From positions 140,489 through 204,488 of the forward strand of contig CAVWAJ010000019.1 in the NCBI GenBank assembly GCA_963752965.1: a DNA stretch of 64,000 nt. Direction: 5' to 3'. This stretch comes from QHXW01 sp963752965. GTDB lineage: Bacteria; Acidobacteriota; Terriglobia; Bryobacterales; Bryobacteraceae. Below are positions 53,956 through 63,118 of this stretch, piece after piece; position 1 is the stretch's first letter, and the number at the start of each line of letters is the position of its first letter. The translations under genes were made by a program, and so were the position numbers. Under the pieces are notes generated by a model. The model made no database searches and was not told the origin of the DNA. It saw nothing but the letters and a program-made list of their open reading frames with translations.

Positions 53956-53979
53956 GGGGCCGGAAACGAGTCCGGCCCC
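53956..53979. terminator. Bidirectional terminator-like hairpin, copy 1
   Basis: GGGGCCGGA (53956-53964), a six-base loop and TCCGGCCCC (53971-53979) lie between the convergent ASPIC/UnbV and receptor genes. A second small hairpin, GGCGAGGC/GCCTCGCC at 53995-54012, follows toward the receptor gene. Confidence 0.7.
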
Positions 53980-54018
53980 GATGGCGGTTGATTAGGCGAG
54001 GCCAGCCTCGCCCTTCGG

Positions 54019-57000
54019 TCACCAGTACAACTTCAAAGCCAGTTGCACCTCCCGCGGCGAATTCGCCGTACTCGTGATCACTCCGAAATTGGGGGTGTTG
54101 AACGTAGTGTTCGGCCCGGAAAACTGGGGGTGATTGAAGGCGTTGAATGCCTCGAACCGGAACTCCAGGCGCGACCCTTCCCGAAGAATGTTGGCTAATG
54201 GGAATTCCTTGAACATGGAAAGGGTCGCGTTGGCCTGGCCTGGCTGGCGGCAACTGCCATCCGACCGCGGTGCCGTAGCCACCGTGAAAGGCAGAGGCAC
54301 CACCAACACCTGTGGATTGGCAAAATAGTTGGTCAGAAAATCGGACCCAGTGTTGCACATCAGAGTGCCGATCAGATTTGGACGTTGTCCCCCATAGGTA
54401 GGAAGGCTCTGCCCGCCCGAGAGGCCAAGCAGCATCGGCCTGCCGTCAGTGAATCGCCAGATGCCGTTGGTCTGCCAGCCTCCAACAATCGCATTGAGCA
54501 CGGGGGGCATGTTCCCGCCGATCAGCTTGTTCCGGCCGATCGGCAGCTCATAAACATAACTGAACTGCAGCACCTGCGGAATGTCGAACGTCGACAGGCC
54601 CCGTTCGAGCCGCCGATTGTTCGGATCCTGCAGGCTGGTAATTCCTCCCAGCCAGGTCGTGCTGCCATCCGTTGTGGAAGCATCGTCCAGCGACTTCGAC
54701 CAGGTGTAAGTCACGAGGAACTGGAGCCCCCGTGAGAACCGCTTCTCCACGCGCAACTGAAGTGCGTTGTAGATCGAATTAGCCCAGGGGGGCGAATCGC
54801 CGCTGACGCTGGTGAACTGCGGGTAGGGCAGTTGCAATTGCGCCTCGTTAGTCTGCTGCGACTGCCCAAGTGAGCTGCTGGGGTCGATGACGCCGTAGAA
54901 CGGATTGGGGACGTTGGTATTGAGCGCAGCGATCTGGTTGGGGCTGTAATGCTCGATCTGGGAACCGAGATAGTCCAGGCTTCCCGCGCCTCCAAAATAC
55001 AGATGCGTGCCCTTCTTACCGATGTAATTCGCATCTATCAGAATGTTGGATGGCAGCTCTTTTTGTATGCCAAAGCTCCAGCTCTGCTCATACGGCGTCG
55101 GGGTGTCGATCGAGGGGATCGGGCCTGCCGCCCCGTTGCCTACATCGTTCAGCAACCCTAGTCTGTTTCCCGGCGGGAGGATCACTCCCGAGGGAAACGG
55201 ATCGCTCAATCGTCCCCATGGGACGGCGCCTCCACATTGCGGATTCGTGCAGCCCGGATAGGTATTAAGCCAATTCGTAGTCTGATCGAAGCCCTGTTCC
55301 CCAGCGGGGCCACTCGTTCCCGCGGCGCCCGATCGGACCGCCGAATAATAGATCCCGTATCCGGCTCGGATCACCGCTTTCCAAGGACCTTGATAGGCCA
55401 GGCCGAAGCGGGGGCCGAAACCCTTGTAATCGGTGCCGTAGGTCGTGCGATGGCTGGGACTCGCGAATATCTCGCCGCCATGCAGCGTCCCAAACCCGGG
55501 AACCTGCACCGGCGACACGACCGTTGGATCCAGCCAGTTCATCCGGTTGTAACGCTCCGTGCGAGGCAGGTTGAGGTCGTAGCGAAGGCCCGCGTTGAGC
55601 GTCAGCTTCTTGCTGACCTTCCAGTTGTCCTGGACAAACCCTCCGTACTGAAAGCTCTGGGTACTGACAAGGTTGGGGACCTCGTACTGCCCCCATGTAC
55701 CGGGGCCGCCAACGCCGGCAAGGAAGCTCGCCATGGTGTCCCCGCCGCCGGAATAGGGCATTTGTGATGTGCCGGTGAAATCGTAAGTGAAATATCCCGC
55801 CGGCGTGCCAGGCTGGGTATAGTTGATCCGATGCAGGCGGCCTTCGGCGCCAAACTTCAACTCGTGCTGACCCTTGACCCAGCTCACCGTTCCCAGCAGG
55901 TGGTGCGTTTCCTGGCCTTCGCGGGAGTAACTCCAGGGCTGCGTTCCGATGCTGTTCAGGCCAGTGGGCTGCGAGTAGCCGCTGTTCAGGTAAATGACCG
56001 GAAGTGCGGGAACTCCAGAGGCGTCTATGTACTTGGGCATGCCGAGAAGCGACGCGGCATCCAGGTTCTTATAGTCGCCAGCGATGCTTTTTCCCCACAC
56101 CGCTCCCCGCGTGAATCCCCACGAAATGTTCAGGAGAAGCGTGGGGCTGAACGTGTGCGTGTGGTTCAAGGCCGCAAGGTGAGCGGTGCCCGTGCCCGGG
56201 CCCGACGTACATGGATCGGCAATGTTCCCGTAGCAGTTGAATCCGTGGCCCAGGCTGCCCTGCCGCGAGTACTTTGCGCTGAGTAGATCGTTTTCGCTGA
56301 ACCGGTGGTCGATCTTAATGTCGTACTGATCGTTGTTGTTCTTGTTGGATCCGGAACCGATCCAATTGTTGTAGGGGTTATACGCCGAGGTTCCCAGGGC
56401 CGAGTTGGGAAGCGGATAGTATTGCATCAGCTTGAACGCCGCGGGATCGATCAGGTTGCCCGGCTGGGACGGAAGCTGGTAACGCGTCCCGTTCAAGTTC
56501 GGATTGCCCGGGCTCATGTACGTGGCCATGTTGTTGAAGGGGATGTAGCCGGATCGCACGGGGCCTCCTGCGTCCGCGCTGTAAACACCGGTGTAAGGAT
56601 CCCAGAGTTGCCCAGCGTCAGCGGAACAGCGTCCGTTCGCATCGAAACTCCCGCCCGAATAGCCGCAGAGCTCGCCGAAGTCGCCAGTTCGCTCTTTGGC
56701 ACTGGGGACGCCGGCCGTGGAGATCCCCATGGATCGTTCGCGGGTGCCGTCGTAATCGAAAAAGAAGAACGTCTTGTCTTTCCGGATGGGCCCGCCCACC
56801 GTGCCCCCGAAGTTGTTCCTGCGGAGGGGGGCAAGGGGGACGCCACTCTGGTTGTTGAACCAGTTGTTGGCATCCAGTTTCTGATTGCGGAAGAAATCAT
56901 AGAGGCTGCCGTGGAACTGGTTGCTGCCTGAGCGCGTAACCATGTTCACGATGCTGCCGCCGGAAAACCCGTATTCCGCGCTGAAGTTGCCCTGCTGGAT

Positions 57001-57687
57001 GCTGAATTCCTCGACCGCATCGACCGACGGAGTATAAGTCGGCACCTGAAGGCCGCTGTTTTTTTCGTAATTCGACGTGGTCACTCCGTCCATCAGGATG
57101 TCAGCGGTCGCGTTGCGGCTGCCATTGGAAACGAAGTTGTTCGCCGTGCATCCGATGCAGGTTGTGTCCACCTCGGTGATGCCGGGAGTAAGAAACGCCA
57201 GGTCGAACACGGAACGCGAAACCAGCGGCAGGTCGTTGATGAGTTTCCGATCCACCGTTTGTCCGGTCACGGCGTCCTGGGTCGATAGCACCGGAGCCGC
57301 TTCGGTAATCTCCACCGATTGAGACGTCTCGCCCAGTTGGAGGGAGAAGTTCACCGTCACGTTCTGGCTGACGTCGAGCTTGATGCCACTCTGCGTTTGG
57401 CTGCGGAAACCCTGCGCCTCCACCGAGAGTCTGTATGTGCCCGGGGGCACTCCCCGGAATAAATAGCGCCCAGCGGCATCCGTGGCCGCCGTGAACGAGA
57501 AGCCTTTTTCTTCATCCACCAGCTTAAGCTGTGCATTCGGGACCACCGCGCTGGATGGATCTGCCACCACGCCGGTCAAAGTGCCGGTATAAAGCTGTGC
57601 CCACACGATAGGCAGCATCATGACTAAGACAAAAATTCGAATCGCCCTCGCCGCGAAGTGCGGCACACACGCGTTAGGGTTGCGCAT
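54019..57687 (-). CDS. Oar-like TonB-dependent receptor, paralogue 1
   Basis: A 1,222-residue outer-membrane receptor. A signal segment (IRIFVLVMMLPIVWAQ) precedes a carboxypeptidase-regulatory-like domain (residues about 37-120: YTGTLTGVVADPSSAVVP, AAGRYLFRGVPPGTYRLSV), a plug (about 125-260: AAPVLSTQDAVTGQTVDRK) and the barrel to the last aromatic EVQLALKLYW. FFFDYDGTRERS and LNAGLRYDLNLPRTERYN are typical barrel strands. These receptors take up large substrates, often glycans or peptides, in Acidobacteriota; the substrate is unknown. A GGGGGA precedes the ATG. The next paralogue is upstream on the same strand. No susD gene is near. Confidence 0.9.
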   Translation of the reverse strand: MRNPNACVPHFAARAIRIFVLVMMLPIVWAQLYTGTLTGVVADPSSAVVPNAQLKLVDEEKGFSFTAATDAAGRYLFRGVPPGTYRLSVEAQGFRSQTQSGIKLDVSQNVTVNFSLQLGETSQSVEITEAAPVLSTQDAVTGQTVDRKLINDLPLVSRSVFDLAFLTPGITEVDTTCIGCTANNFVSNGSRNATADILMDGVTTSNYEKNSGLQVPTYTPSVDAVEEFSIQQGNFSAEYGFSGGSIVNMVTRSGSNQFHGSLYDFFRNQKLDANNWFNNQSGVPLAPLRRNNFGGTVGGPIRKDKTFFFFDYDGTRERSMGISTAGVPSAKERTGDFGELCGYSGGSFDANGRCSADAGQLWDPYTGVYSADAGGPVRSGYIPFNNMATYMSPGNPNLNGTRYQLPSQPGNLIDPAAFKLMQYYPLPNSALGTSAYNPYNNWIGSGSNKNNNDQYDIKIDHRFSENDLLSAKYSRQGSLGHGFNCYGNIADPCTSGPGTGTAHLAALNHTHTFSPTLLLNISWGFTRGAVWGKSIAGDYKNLDAASLLGMPKYIDASGVPALPVIYLNSGYSQPTGLNSIGTQPWSYSREGQETHHLLGTVSWVKGQHELKFGAEGRLHRINYTQPGTPAGYFTYDFTGTSQMPYSGGGDTMASFLAGVGGPGTWGQYEVPNLVSTQSFQYGGFVQDNWKVSKKLTLNAGLRYDLNLPRTERYNRMNWLDPTVVSPVQVPGFGTLHGGEIFASPSHRTTYGTDYKGFGPRFGLAYQGPWKAVIRAGYGIYYSAVRSGAAGTSGPAGEQGFDQTTNWLNTYPGCTNPQCGGAVPWGRLSDPFPSGVILPPGNRLGLLNDVGNGAAGPIPSIDTPTPYEQSWSFGIQKELPSNILIDANYIGKKGTHLYFGGAGSLDYLGSQIEHYSPNQIAALNTNVPNPFYGVIDPSSSLGQSQQTNEAQLQLPYPQFTSVSGDSPPWANSIYNALQLRVEKRFSRGLQFLVTYTWSKSLDDASTTDGSTTWLGGITSLQDPNNRRLERGLSTFDIPQVLQFSYVYELPIGRNKLIGGNMPPVLNAIVGGWQTNGIWRFTDGRPMLLGLSGGQSLPTYGGQRPNLIGTLMCNTGSDFLTNYFANPQVLVVPLPFTVATAPRSDGSCRQPGQANATLSMFKEFPLANILREGSRLEFRFEAFNAFNHPQFSGPNTTFNTPNFGVITSTANSPREVQLALKLYW

Positions 57688-57977
57688 ATTTCCCCCTGTT
57701 ATTTATGTTATGGAGCTATGCGGCGATGAAAGTGGCGAAAGCGTCTTTCAGACTCTTTCGTGCTGCGGATTAGTACCTTGTTGCGCACCTTGATTTTTCG
57801 GGGTTCGCCCGAACCTGCCCAAAGAAAGCGCCACCCTCCGCCTGCTCCGGATTGCCCACGCGAGACACGAAAAGCATCCCAGAAGCTGCAGGGATTATGA
57901 CGCCAACCAACCACCCTGTCAAGCCAGCGGCACTAGCCAGTGCTACCTGCTGCGGGGCGCCGGGCGGGTCTCCCGCG

Positions 57978-58015
57978 GGCGAATCAGATCCTCACGGTTC
58001 ACGAGCCTGCAAAAT
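57978..58015 (+). repeat. 38-base repeat, copy 2 (ASPIC/UnbV tail relic)
   Basis: Identical to 53913-53950. It could still code for ANQILTVHEPAK followed by TGA, but no ASPIC gene precedes it, so it is a relic of a copied gene end. Confidence 0.85.
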
Positions 58016-58020
58016 GAAAA

Positions 58021-58044
58021 GGGGCCGGAGAGATCTCCGGCCCC
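58021..58044. terminator. Terminator-like hairpin, copy 2
   Basis: GGGGCCGGAGA (58021-58031) pairs with TCTCCGGCCCC (58034-58044). It is the counterpart of the hairpin at 53956 and ends 21 bases before the paralogue 2 stop codon. Confidence 0.7.
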
Positions 58045-58065
58045 GAGACAAAATTCGCCCTCAGA

Positions 58066-61000
58066 TCACCAGTACAGTTTTAACGCTGCCTGCACCTCTC
58101 TTGGGCTGTTGGCCGTGCTGGTGATGACACCGAAACTTCCGCCGTTGACCGTCGTGTTGGGTCCGGAGAACTGCGGATGGTTGAGACCGTTGTAGGTTTC
58201 CAGACGCATTTGGAGTCTGGCGCCTTCTCGTAATTGCGGCAGGAGAAACTCCTTGAAGATCGACAGGTTCGCGTTCCTAATCCCGGGCTGCCGGCAACTT
58301 CCTTCCGTGCGCCCCGCGAACCCCAGCGTGAAGGGCGGCGGAACACTCACCACATTGGGGTTGGCGAAGTACTGGTTCAGAATGTTCGAACTGGCACATT
58401 GCAGCGGGCCACTGATGTTCGGCTGCTGCGCTCCGTACGTCGGCAGGCTTTGGCCGCCGGAAAGGGTCAGGATCTCGGGTCGTCCGTCGGTGAATCGCCA
58501 GATGCCGTTCGTCTGCCAGCCGCCAAGGACCGCGTTCACCACGGCGTTGGCGTTGCCCAGCAGGGGCTTGCCTTTTCCGATGGGCAGTTCGTAGGTGTAG
58601 CTGAATTGCAGCACGGAGGGCTGATCCCAGGTGGACAAGCTACGCTCGAGAGCGCGATTGTTCGGATCGGCCAGATGCGGGTTGAGTGCATTCGACCCTA
58701 GCCATGAGACAGCGGTGCCGGTGGTGGACGACTCATCGATAGATTTGGACCAGACATAAGTCGCCAGGAATTGTAGGCCGTGAGAGAAGCGTTTCTCTGC
58801 TTTCAACTGCAGAGCATTGTAGATGGAGTTGGCCCATGGCGGATCCTCGCCGTAGACGCCTGTGAATTGCGGAAACGGCAACTGGAACTGATACGCCGGA
58901 TACGTCGAAGCCGATAGACCGCTGTTCGGGTTCGTGATGATGTTGTAGAACGGATTGTTCACATAGGTGTTGAGCGCGGCGATCTGGCTGGAACTGTAAT
59001 GCTCAATTTGCGAGCCTAGGTAGTTCAGTGCTGTGGCCCCGCCGAAGTAGAGGTGAGTGCCCTTCTTGCCTATATAGCTCACATCCAGCAGCATGCTGGA
59101 CGGTAACTCATGCTGGATGTCAAAGCTCCAGGCTTGTTCGTAGGGGTTCGGGGAGTCGATGCTGGCGATCGGCCCCTGTCCCGTCAGACCCACGTCGTTG
59201 AGCAGACCTAAAGAACTGCCCGGTGGGAGTAACACCCCGTTGGGAAACGGATTGCTCAATCTTCCAAACGGTGTCGCGCCGTTGCTGGGATTCAACGGGA
59301 ACCAGTTCGTGATCTGGTCGTAGCCCTGCCACCCGAGAGCGCCAGTGCCGGACGCGCCACCCTTGACGGTTGAATAGAAGATGCCATAGCCGCCCCGGAT
59401 CACCGTCTTGTTAAACAGTTCATAGGCGAAGCCAATGCGTGGCCCGACATCCCCGTAATCCGTATTGAAGTTGTTGCGGTTGCTGGGGCTCATGAAAATC
59501 TCGCCGCCGTGCAGGGTTCCCAGCCCGGGAGCCGTGACGGGTGACACAACGCTCGGGTCGAACCCGTTCATCCGGTTGTATCGCTCGCTGCGGGGAGTGT
59601 TCACATCGTAGCGGAGCCCGATGTTCAGCGTCAGTTTCCGGTTGAACTTCCAGTTGTCCTGGACGAAGCCACCGTACTGGAAACTCTGCGTGCTGACGTA
59701 GTTCGGGATTTCATACTGGCCCCACGACGACGGGCCGCCGACGCCGGTCATGAAACTGGCCATGGCATCGCCGCCGCTCGACGCCGGAAATTCGGACGTA
59801 CCGCTGAAGTCAAAATCGAAATATCCTCCCGGAGTGCCAGGCTGTGTGTAACTGGTGCGGTGCATCCTGCCGTCAAACCCGAATTTCAAATCATGCGTGC
59901 CCCTCACCCAGTTCAACGTTGCAAGCAGTTCGTGTGTCTCGGTGCCTTCCCGCTCATAACTCCAGGGCTCAGTGCCCAGATTAGTGGAACTGGGTGCTGT
60001 GTAGTTTCCCAGTACGATCGATGGAAAAAACGGGATTCCCGAAGTATCCATGTAACTTGGCATCCCCAGAGTGGACACGGGCCCCAAGCCTTTGTATTGA
60101 GATTCCGCAGCAATGGTTTCTTCAAAAACGTAGCTTCGGGCCAAACCATAGGACATCGTCAGCAGCATCGTTGGGCTGAACGTGTGCGTGTGGTTGACTG
60201 CCACCAGATTAGCGTCACCCGGGGCAGGGCCTCCGTCACACGGATCGGCTACGTTTCCGTAACAGTTCGGGGAATGGGGGCCGGGGGACGAGGAGCGTGA
60301 GTACCGGACCGCGAGGAGATCTTTGTCGCTAAAACGCTGATCGATTTTCACGTCGAACTGGTTGCCGATCCCCTGGGCGGCCGCCGATCCTTGCCAATTC
60401 GTGTACTGATTGTAGGCCGAGGTTTCCACCCCTCCCGGTCCGACGCCAAGATTCGGCAGCGGGAAATACTGCATCATCTTTAACGCGATAGGGTCACGGA
60501 GATTGCCGGGTTGGGCCGGAAGCCCGCTGCCGGGGCTCATGTACGTGATCAGATTGTCGAAGGGAATGTAGCCCGAACGCACGGGGCCGCCCTTATCGTT
60601 GTTGTAGACGCCGGTGTAAGGATCCCACAATTGGCCGTCCCCGGGGTTTGGGGTGCCAACGCACATGCCGTTGCCGTCGAAGCTTCCTCCCGCGAGACCG
60701 CATAGCTCGCCAAAATTGCCCGTACGTTCCAACGCACTCGGTACGCCCGCCGTGAAAGTGCTTAGCGTTTTCTGGCGATAGCCTTCATAATCGAAGAAAA
60801 AGAACGTCTTATCGTGCTTGATCGGCCCGCCGACCGTGCCCCCGAAATTGTTTCTTTTCAATGGTGGCAAGGGTAGGCCGGCCGCGTTGCTGAAGAAGTT
60901 GTTGGCATCCATTGCCTGGTTTCGGAGAAAGTCGTAACCACTTCCGTGGAACTGGTTCGTCCCGGAACGGATTATCATGTTGACCACGGTCGATCCCGTG

Positions 61001-61692
61001 AAGCCGTATTCCGCGCTGAAATTCGACTCCTGCACTACGAATTCCTCTACCGCGTCCACCGAAGGCGTGTACAACGGGAACAGGATGCCGCTGTTCTGCT
61101 CGAAGTTAGTTGTGGTCACGCCGTCCATCAGGACGTCGGCGGTGGCGTTACGGGTGCCGTTCGAAATGAAGTTGTTGGCCGAGCAGATGCCGCAAGTCGT
61201 GTCCACTTCCGTCACGCCGGGAGTGAGCACCACCAGGTCGGTCACGGAACGGCCCACCAGCGGCAGGTCGTTGATAAATCGCCTGTCAACCACTTGGCCC
61301 GTTACCGCATCCTGCGTGGAAAGTACCGGCGCGGCGGTGGTGATCTCGACCGTTTGCGAAGTCGCGCCCACCTGTAGCGAGAAGTTCACCGCTACGTTCT
61401 GATTAATATCGACCTTGATGCCCGCCTGTTCCTGCGGTTGGAAACCCTGCGCCTGCACCGTGAGCTTGTAGCTCCCCGGTGGCACGCTACGGAACAGATA
61501 GCGGCCTGTGGCATCGGAAATGGCTGTGAACGAAAAGCCCTTCTGTTCGTCCACCAGTTTCGCCTGCGTATTTGGAATGACCGCGCCCGTCGGGTCGGTA
61601 ATCACCCCCGAGACCGTGCTCGTATACAATTGCGCCCACGCAGCCGTACACAGAAGCAAACACAGAATCACCCTGCTGTGCAGCGTTTTCAT
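58066..61692 (-). CDS. Oar-like TonB-dependent receptor, paralogue 2
   Basis: A 1,208-residue receptor from ATG 61692, with AGGAGAACAGG before it; the longer frame to 61734 is rejected. It follows paralogue 1's plan: a signal (MKTLHSRVILCLLLCTAAWA), carboxypeptidase-regulatory-like domain (VSGVITDPTGAVIPN), plug with STQDAVTGQVVDRRFIND, and a barrel ending EVQAALKLYW. By eye the two share clear similarity over their whole length but differ at many sites, so the duplication is not recent in the coding part. A plausible promoter (TTGTTA/TATAGG) lies 42 bases before the start. The substrate is unknown. Confidence 0.9.
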   Translation of the reverse strand: MKTLHSRVILCLLLCTAAWAQLYTSTVSGVITDPTGAVIPNTQAKLVDEQKGFSFTAISDATGRYLFRSVPPGSYKLTVQAQGFQPQEQAGIKVDINQNVAVNFSLQVGATSQTVEITTAAPVLSTQDAVTGQVVDRRFINDLPLVGRSVTDLVVLTPGVTEVDTTCGICSANNFISNGTRNATADVLMDGVTTTNFEQNSGILFPLYTPSVDAVEEFVVQESNFSAEYGFTGSTVVNMIIRSGTNQFHGSGYDFLRNQAMDANNFFSNAAGLPLPPLKRNNFGGTVGGPIKHDKTFFFFDYEGYRQKTLSTFTAGVPSALERTGNFGELCGLAGGSFDGNGMCVGTPNPGDGQLWDPYTGVYNNDKGGPVRSGYIPFDNLITYMSPGSGLPAQPGNLRDPIALKMMQYFPLPNLGVGPGGVETSAYNQYTNWQGSAAAQGIGNQFDVKIDQRFSDKDLLAVRYSRSSSPGPHSPNCYGNVADPCDGGPAPGDANLVAVNHTHTFSPTMLLTMSYGLARSYVFEETIAAESQYKGLGPVSTLGMPSYMDTSGIPFFPSIVLGNYTAPSSTNLGTEPWSYEREGTETHELLATLNWVRGTHDLKFGFDGRMHRTSYTQPGTPGGYFDFDFSGTSEFPASSGGDAMASFMTGVGGPSSWGQYEIPNYVSTQSFQYGGFVQDNWKFNRKLTLNIGLRYDVNTPRSERYNRMNGFDPSVVSPVTAPGLGTLHGGEIFMSPSNRNNFNTDYGDVGPRIGFAYELFNKTVIRGGYGIFYSTVKGGASGTGALGWQGYDQITNWFPLNPSNGATPFGRLSNPFPNGVLLPPGSSLGLLNDVGLTGQGPIASIDSPNPYEQAWSFDIQHELPSSMLLDVSYIGKKGTHLYFGGATALNYLGSQIEHYSSSQIAALNTYVNNPFYNIITNPNSGLSASTYPAYQFQLPFPQFTGVYGEDPPWANSIYNALQLKAEKRFSHGLQFLATYVWSKSIDESSTTGTAVSWLGSNALNPHLADPNNRALERSLSTWDQPSVLQFSYTYELPIGKGKPLLGNANAVVNAVLGGWQTNGIWRFTDGRPEILTLSGGQSLPTYGAQQPNISGPLQCASSNILNQYFANPNVVSVPPPFTLGFAGRTEGSCRQPGIRNANLSIFKEFLLPQLREGARLQMRLETYNGLNHPQFSGPNTTVNGGSFGVITSTANSPREVQAALKLYW

Positions 61693-61741
61693 CCTGTTCT
61701 CCTGTTTTTTTGTTTCGCGATGACAGAGCAACACACTATCC

Positions 61742-61769
61742 CCTATACCCTCTAAATTTGGGGTAACAA
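61742..61769 (-). promoter_or_regulatory. Candidate promoter of TonB receptor paralogue 2
   Basis: On the minus strand TTGTTA (61769-61764), a 16-base spacer and TATAGG (61747-61742) resemble a sigma70-type promoter. The expected transcript starts about 42 bases upstream of the ATG at 61692 and includes the AGGAGAACAGG. Confidence 0.4.
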
Positions 61770-61846
61770 TATCTGAAACTCAGGGCGATGTCAAGCGTAA
61801 GTGCAACTTGTCAAGTGTGTAAAGTGCCACCTGTTGCTGGTGGGGC

Positions 61847-63058
61847 CTAGTAGCGCGTGGCGACGTAATCGTCGATGATCTCGATGAACTCGGCGACGAT
61901 CCGATCGCCCTTCAGGGTCTTCAGCAGACGGCCATCGACGAAAACGGGGGCTTTGGGTTCCTCGAACGTTCCGGGCAGAGAAATCCCGAGGTGGGCGTGC
62001 TTGGATTCGCCAGGACCGTTGACGATGCAGCCCATTACCGCAACTCTCATGTCTTCAACGCCATGGCGTGATGCCTTCCAAATGGGCATTTGTTCCCGCA
62101 GGTAGCTCTGGATCTGCTCGGCCATCTCCTGGAAGAAAGTGCTCGTCGTGCGGCCGCAACCCGGGCAGGCGGTAACTTGGGGAGTGAAACTGCGAATGCC
62201 CAGCGACTGGAGAATCTGTTGAGAAACAAGGACTTCTTCGGTACGGTCGCCGTTCGGCAGTGGCGTCAGCGAGGTGCGGATAGTGTCGCCAATGCCCTCC
62301 TGAAGAACTACGGCCAAGGCGGCGGTGGTGGCGACGATTCCCTTAGATCCCATGCCGGCCTCGGTCAATCCGAGGTGGAGGGGGTAATCGCAGCGGGCGG
62401 CGAGAGCCCGGTAGACATCGATTAAGTCCTGTACTCCGCTTACCTTAGCGCTCAGGATGATCTTGTCGTGGGCTAGACCGTAGCGCTCGGCCGCGCAAGC
62501 GGACTCGATGGCGCTCACGACGATGGCCTCCAAAGTGACGTCGCGCGCGTCTTTGGGCTCAGTGAGTTGCGAATTTTCGTCCATGAGGCGGGTGAGCAGG
62601 GTCTGGTCGAGCGAGCCCCAGTTGACGCCGATGCGGACTGGTTTCTGATACTCGATCGCAACCTCGATCATGGTGCGGAAATTGTCGTCGTGCTTCTTTC
62701 CTATGTTGACGTTACCGGGATTGATGCGGTACTTGGCTAGCGCACGGGCGCACTCGGGGTACTTCCGGAGCAGGATGTGGCCGTTGTAATGGAAGTCGCC
62801 GATGATCGGAACACTCACGCCGAACTGAGCGAGCGTTTCGACGATCTTAGGCACGGCCGCGGCGGCTTCTTCGGTGTTCACGGTGACGCGAACCAGTTCC
62901 GAACCAGCGCGCGCCAACGCCATGATCTGGTTGACGGTGGAGGCGGTATCGGCAGTGTCGGTGTTGGTCATCGACTGGACGACGATGGGATGCTGGCCGC
63001 CCACCTTCACGCCTGAAACGTCGACCACAGCCGCCTTGCGGCGGCGTTTCACTGCCAT
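61847..63058 (-). CDS. ispG: (E)-4-hydroxy-3-methylbut-2-enyl-diphosphate synthase
   Basis: A 403-residue 4Fe-4S enzyme, the penultimate step of the MEP pathway of isoprenoid synthesis. The N-terminal TIM barrel has VVQSMTNTDTADTASTV and DFHYNGHILLRKYPE; the C-terminal domain has the cluster cysteines in TACPGCGRTTSTF and MGCIVNGPGESKHAHLG. The length matches the bacterial, single-TIM form. It stands alone here; ispE is at 47.7 kb. It is divergent from the MBL-fold gene, 60 bases apart. Iron-sulfur ligands are intact. Confidence 0.97.
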   Translation of the reverse strand: MAVKRRRKAAVVDVSGVKVGGQHPIVVQSMTNTDTADTASTVNQIMALARAGSELVRVTVNTEEAAAAVPKIVETLAQFGVSVPIIGDFHYNGHILLRKYPECARALAKYRINPGNVNIGKKHDDNFRTMIEVAIEYQKPVRIGVNWGSLDQTLLTRLMDENSQLTEPKDARDVTLEAIVVSAIESACAAERYGLAHDKIILSAKVSGVQDLIDVYRALAARCDYPLHLGLTEAGMGSKGIVATTAALAVVLQEGIGDTIRTSLTPLPNGDRTEEVLVSQQILQSLGIRSFTPQVTACPGCGRTTSTFFQEMAEQIQSYLREQMPIWKASRHGVEDMRVAVMGCIVNGPGESKHAHLGISLPGTFEEPKAPVFVDGRLLKTLKGDRIVAEFIEIIDDYVATRY

Positions 63059-63118
63059 TAAAACCTCCGGGATCTCTTGATTTTAGCATCCAGCGAGCGA
63101 TAGCATGGCCGCTTGCCC

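Larger units (their letters stand above)
57688..58065. other. Intergenic region between tandem receptors
   Basis: The 378-base gap between paralogue 2's stop and paralogue 1's start holds the 5' region of paralogue 1, a small GCGGG/CCCGC hairpin at 57964-57976, and copy 2 of the ASPIC tail with its terminator hairpin. No gene fits the remainder. Paralogue 1's promoter should be here but no clear boxes are seen. Confidence 0.6.
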
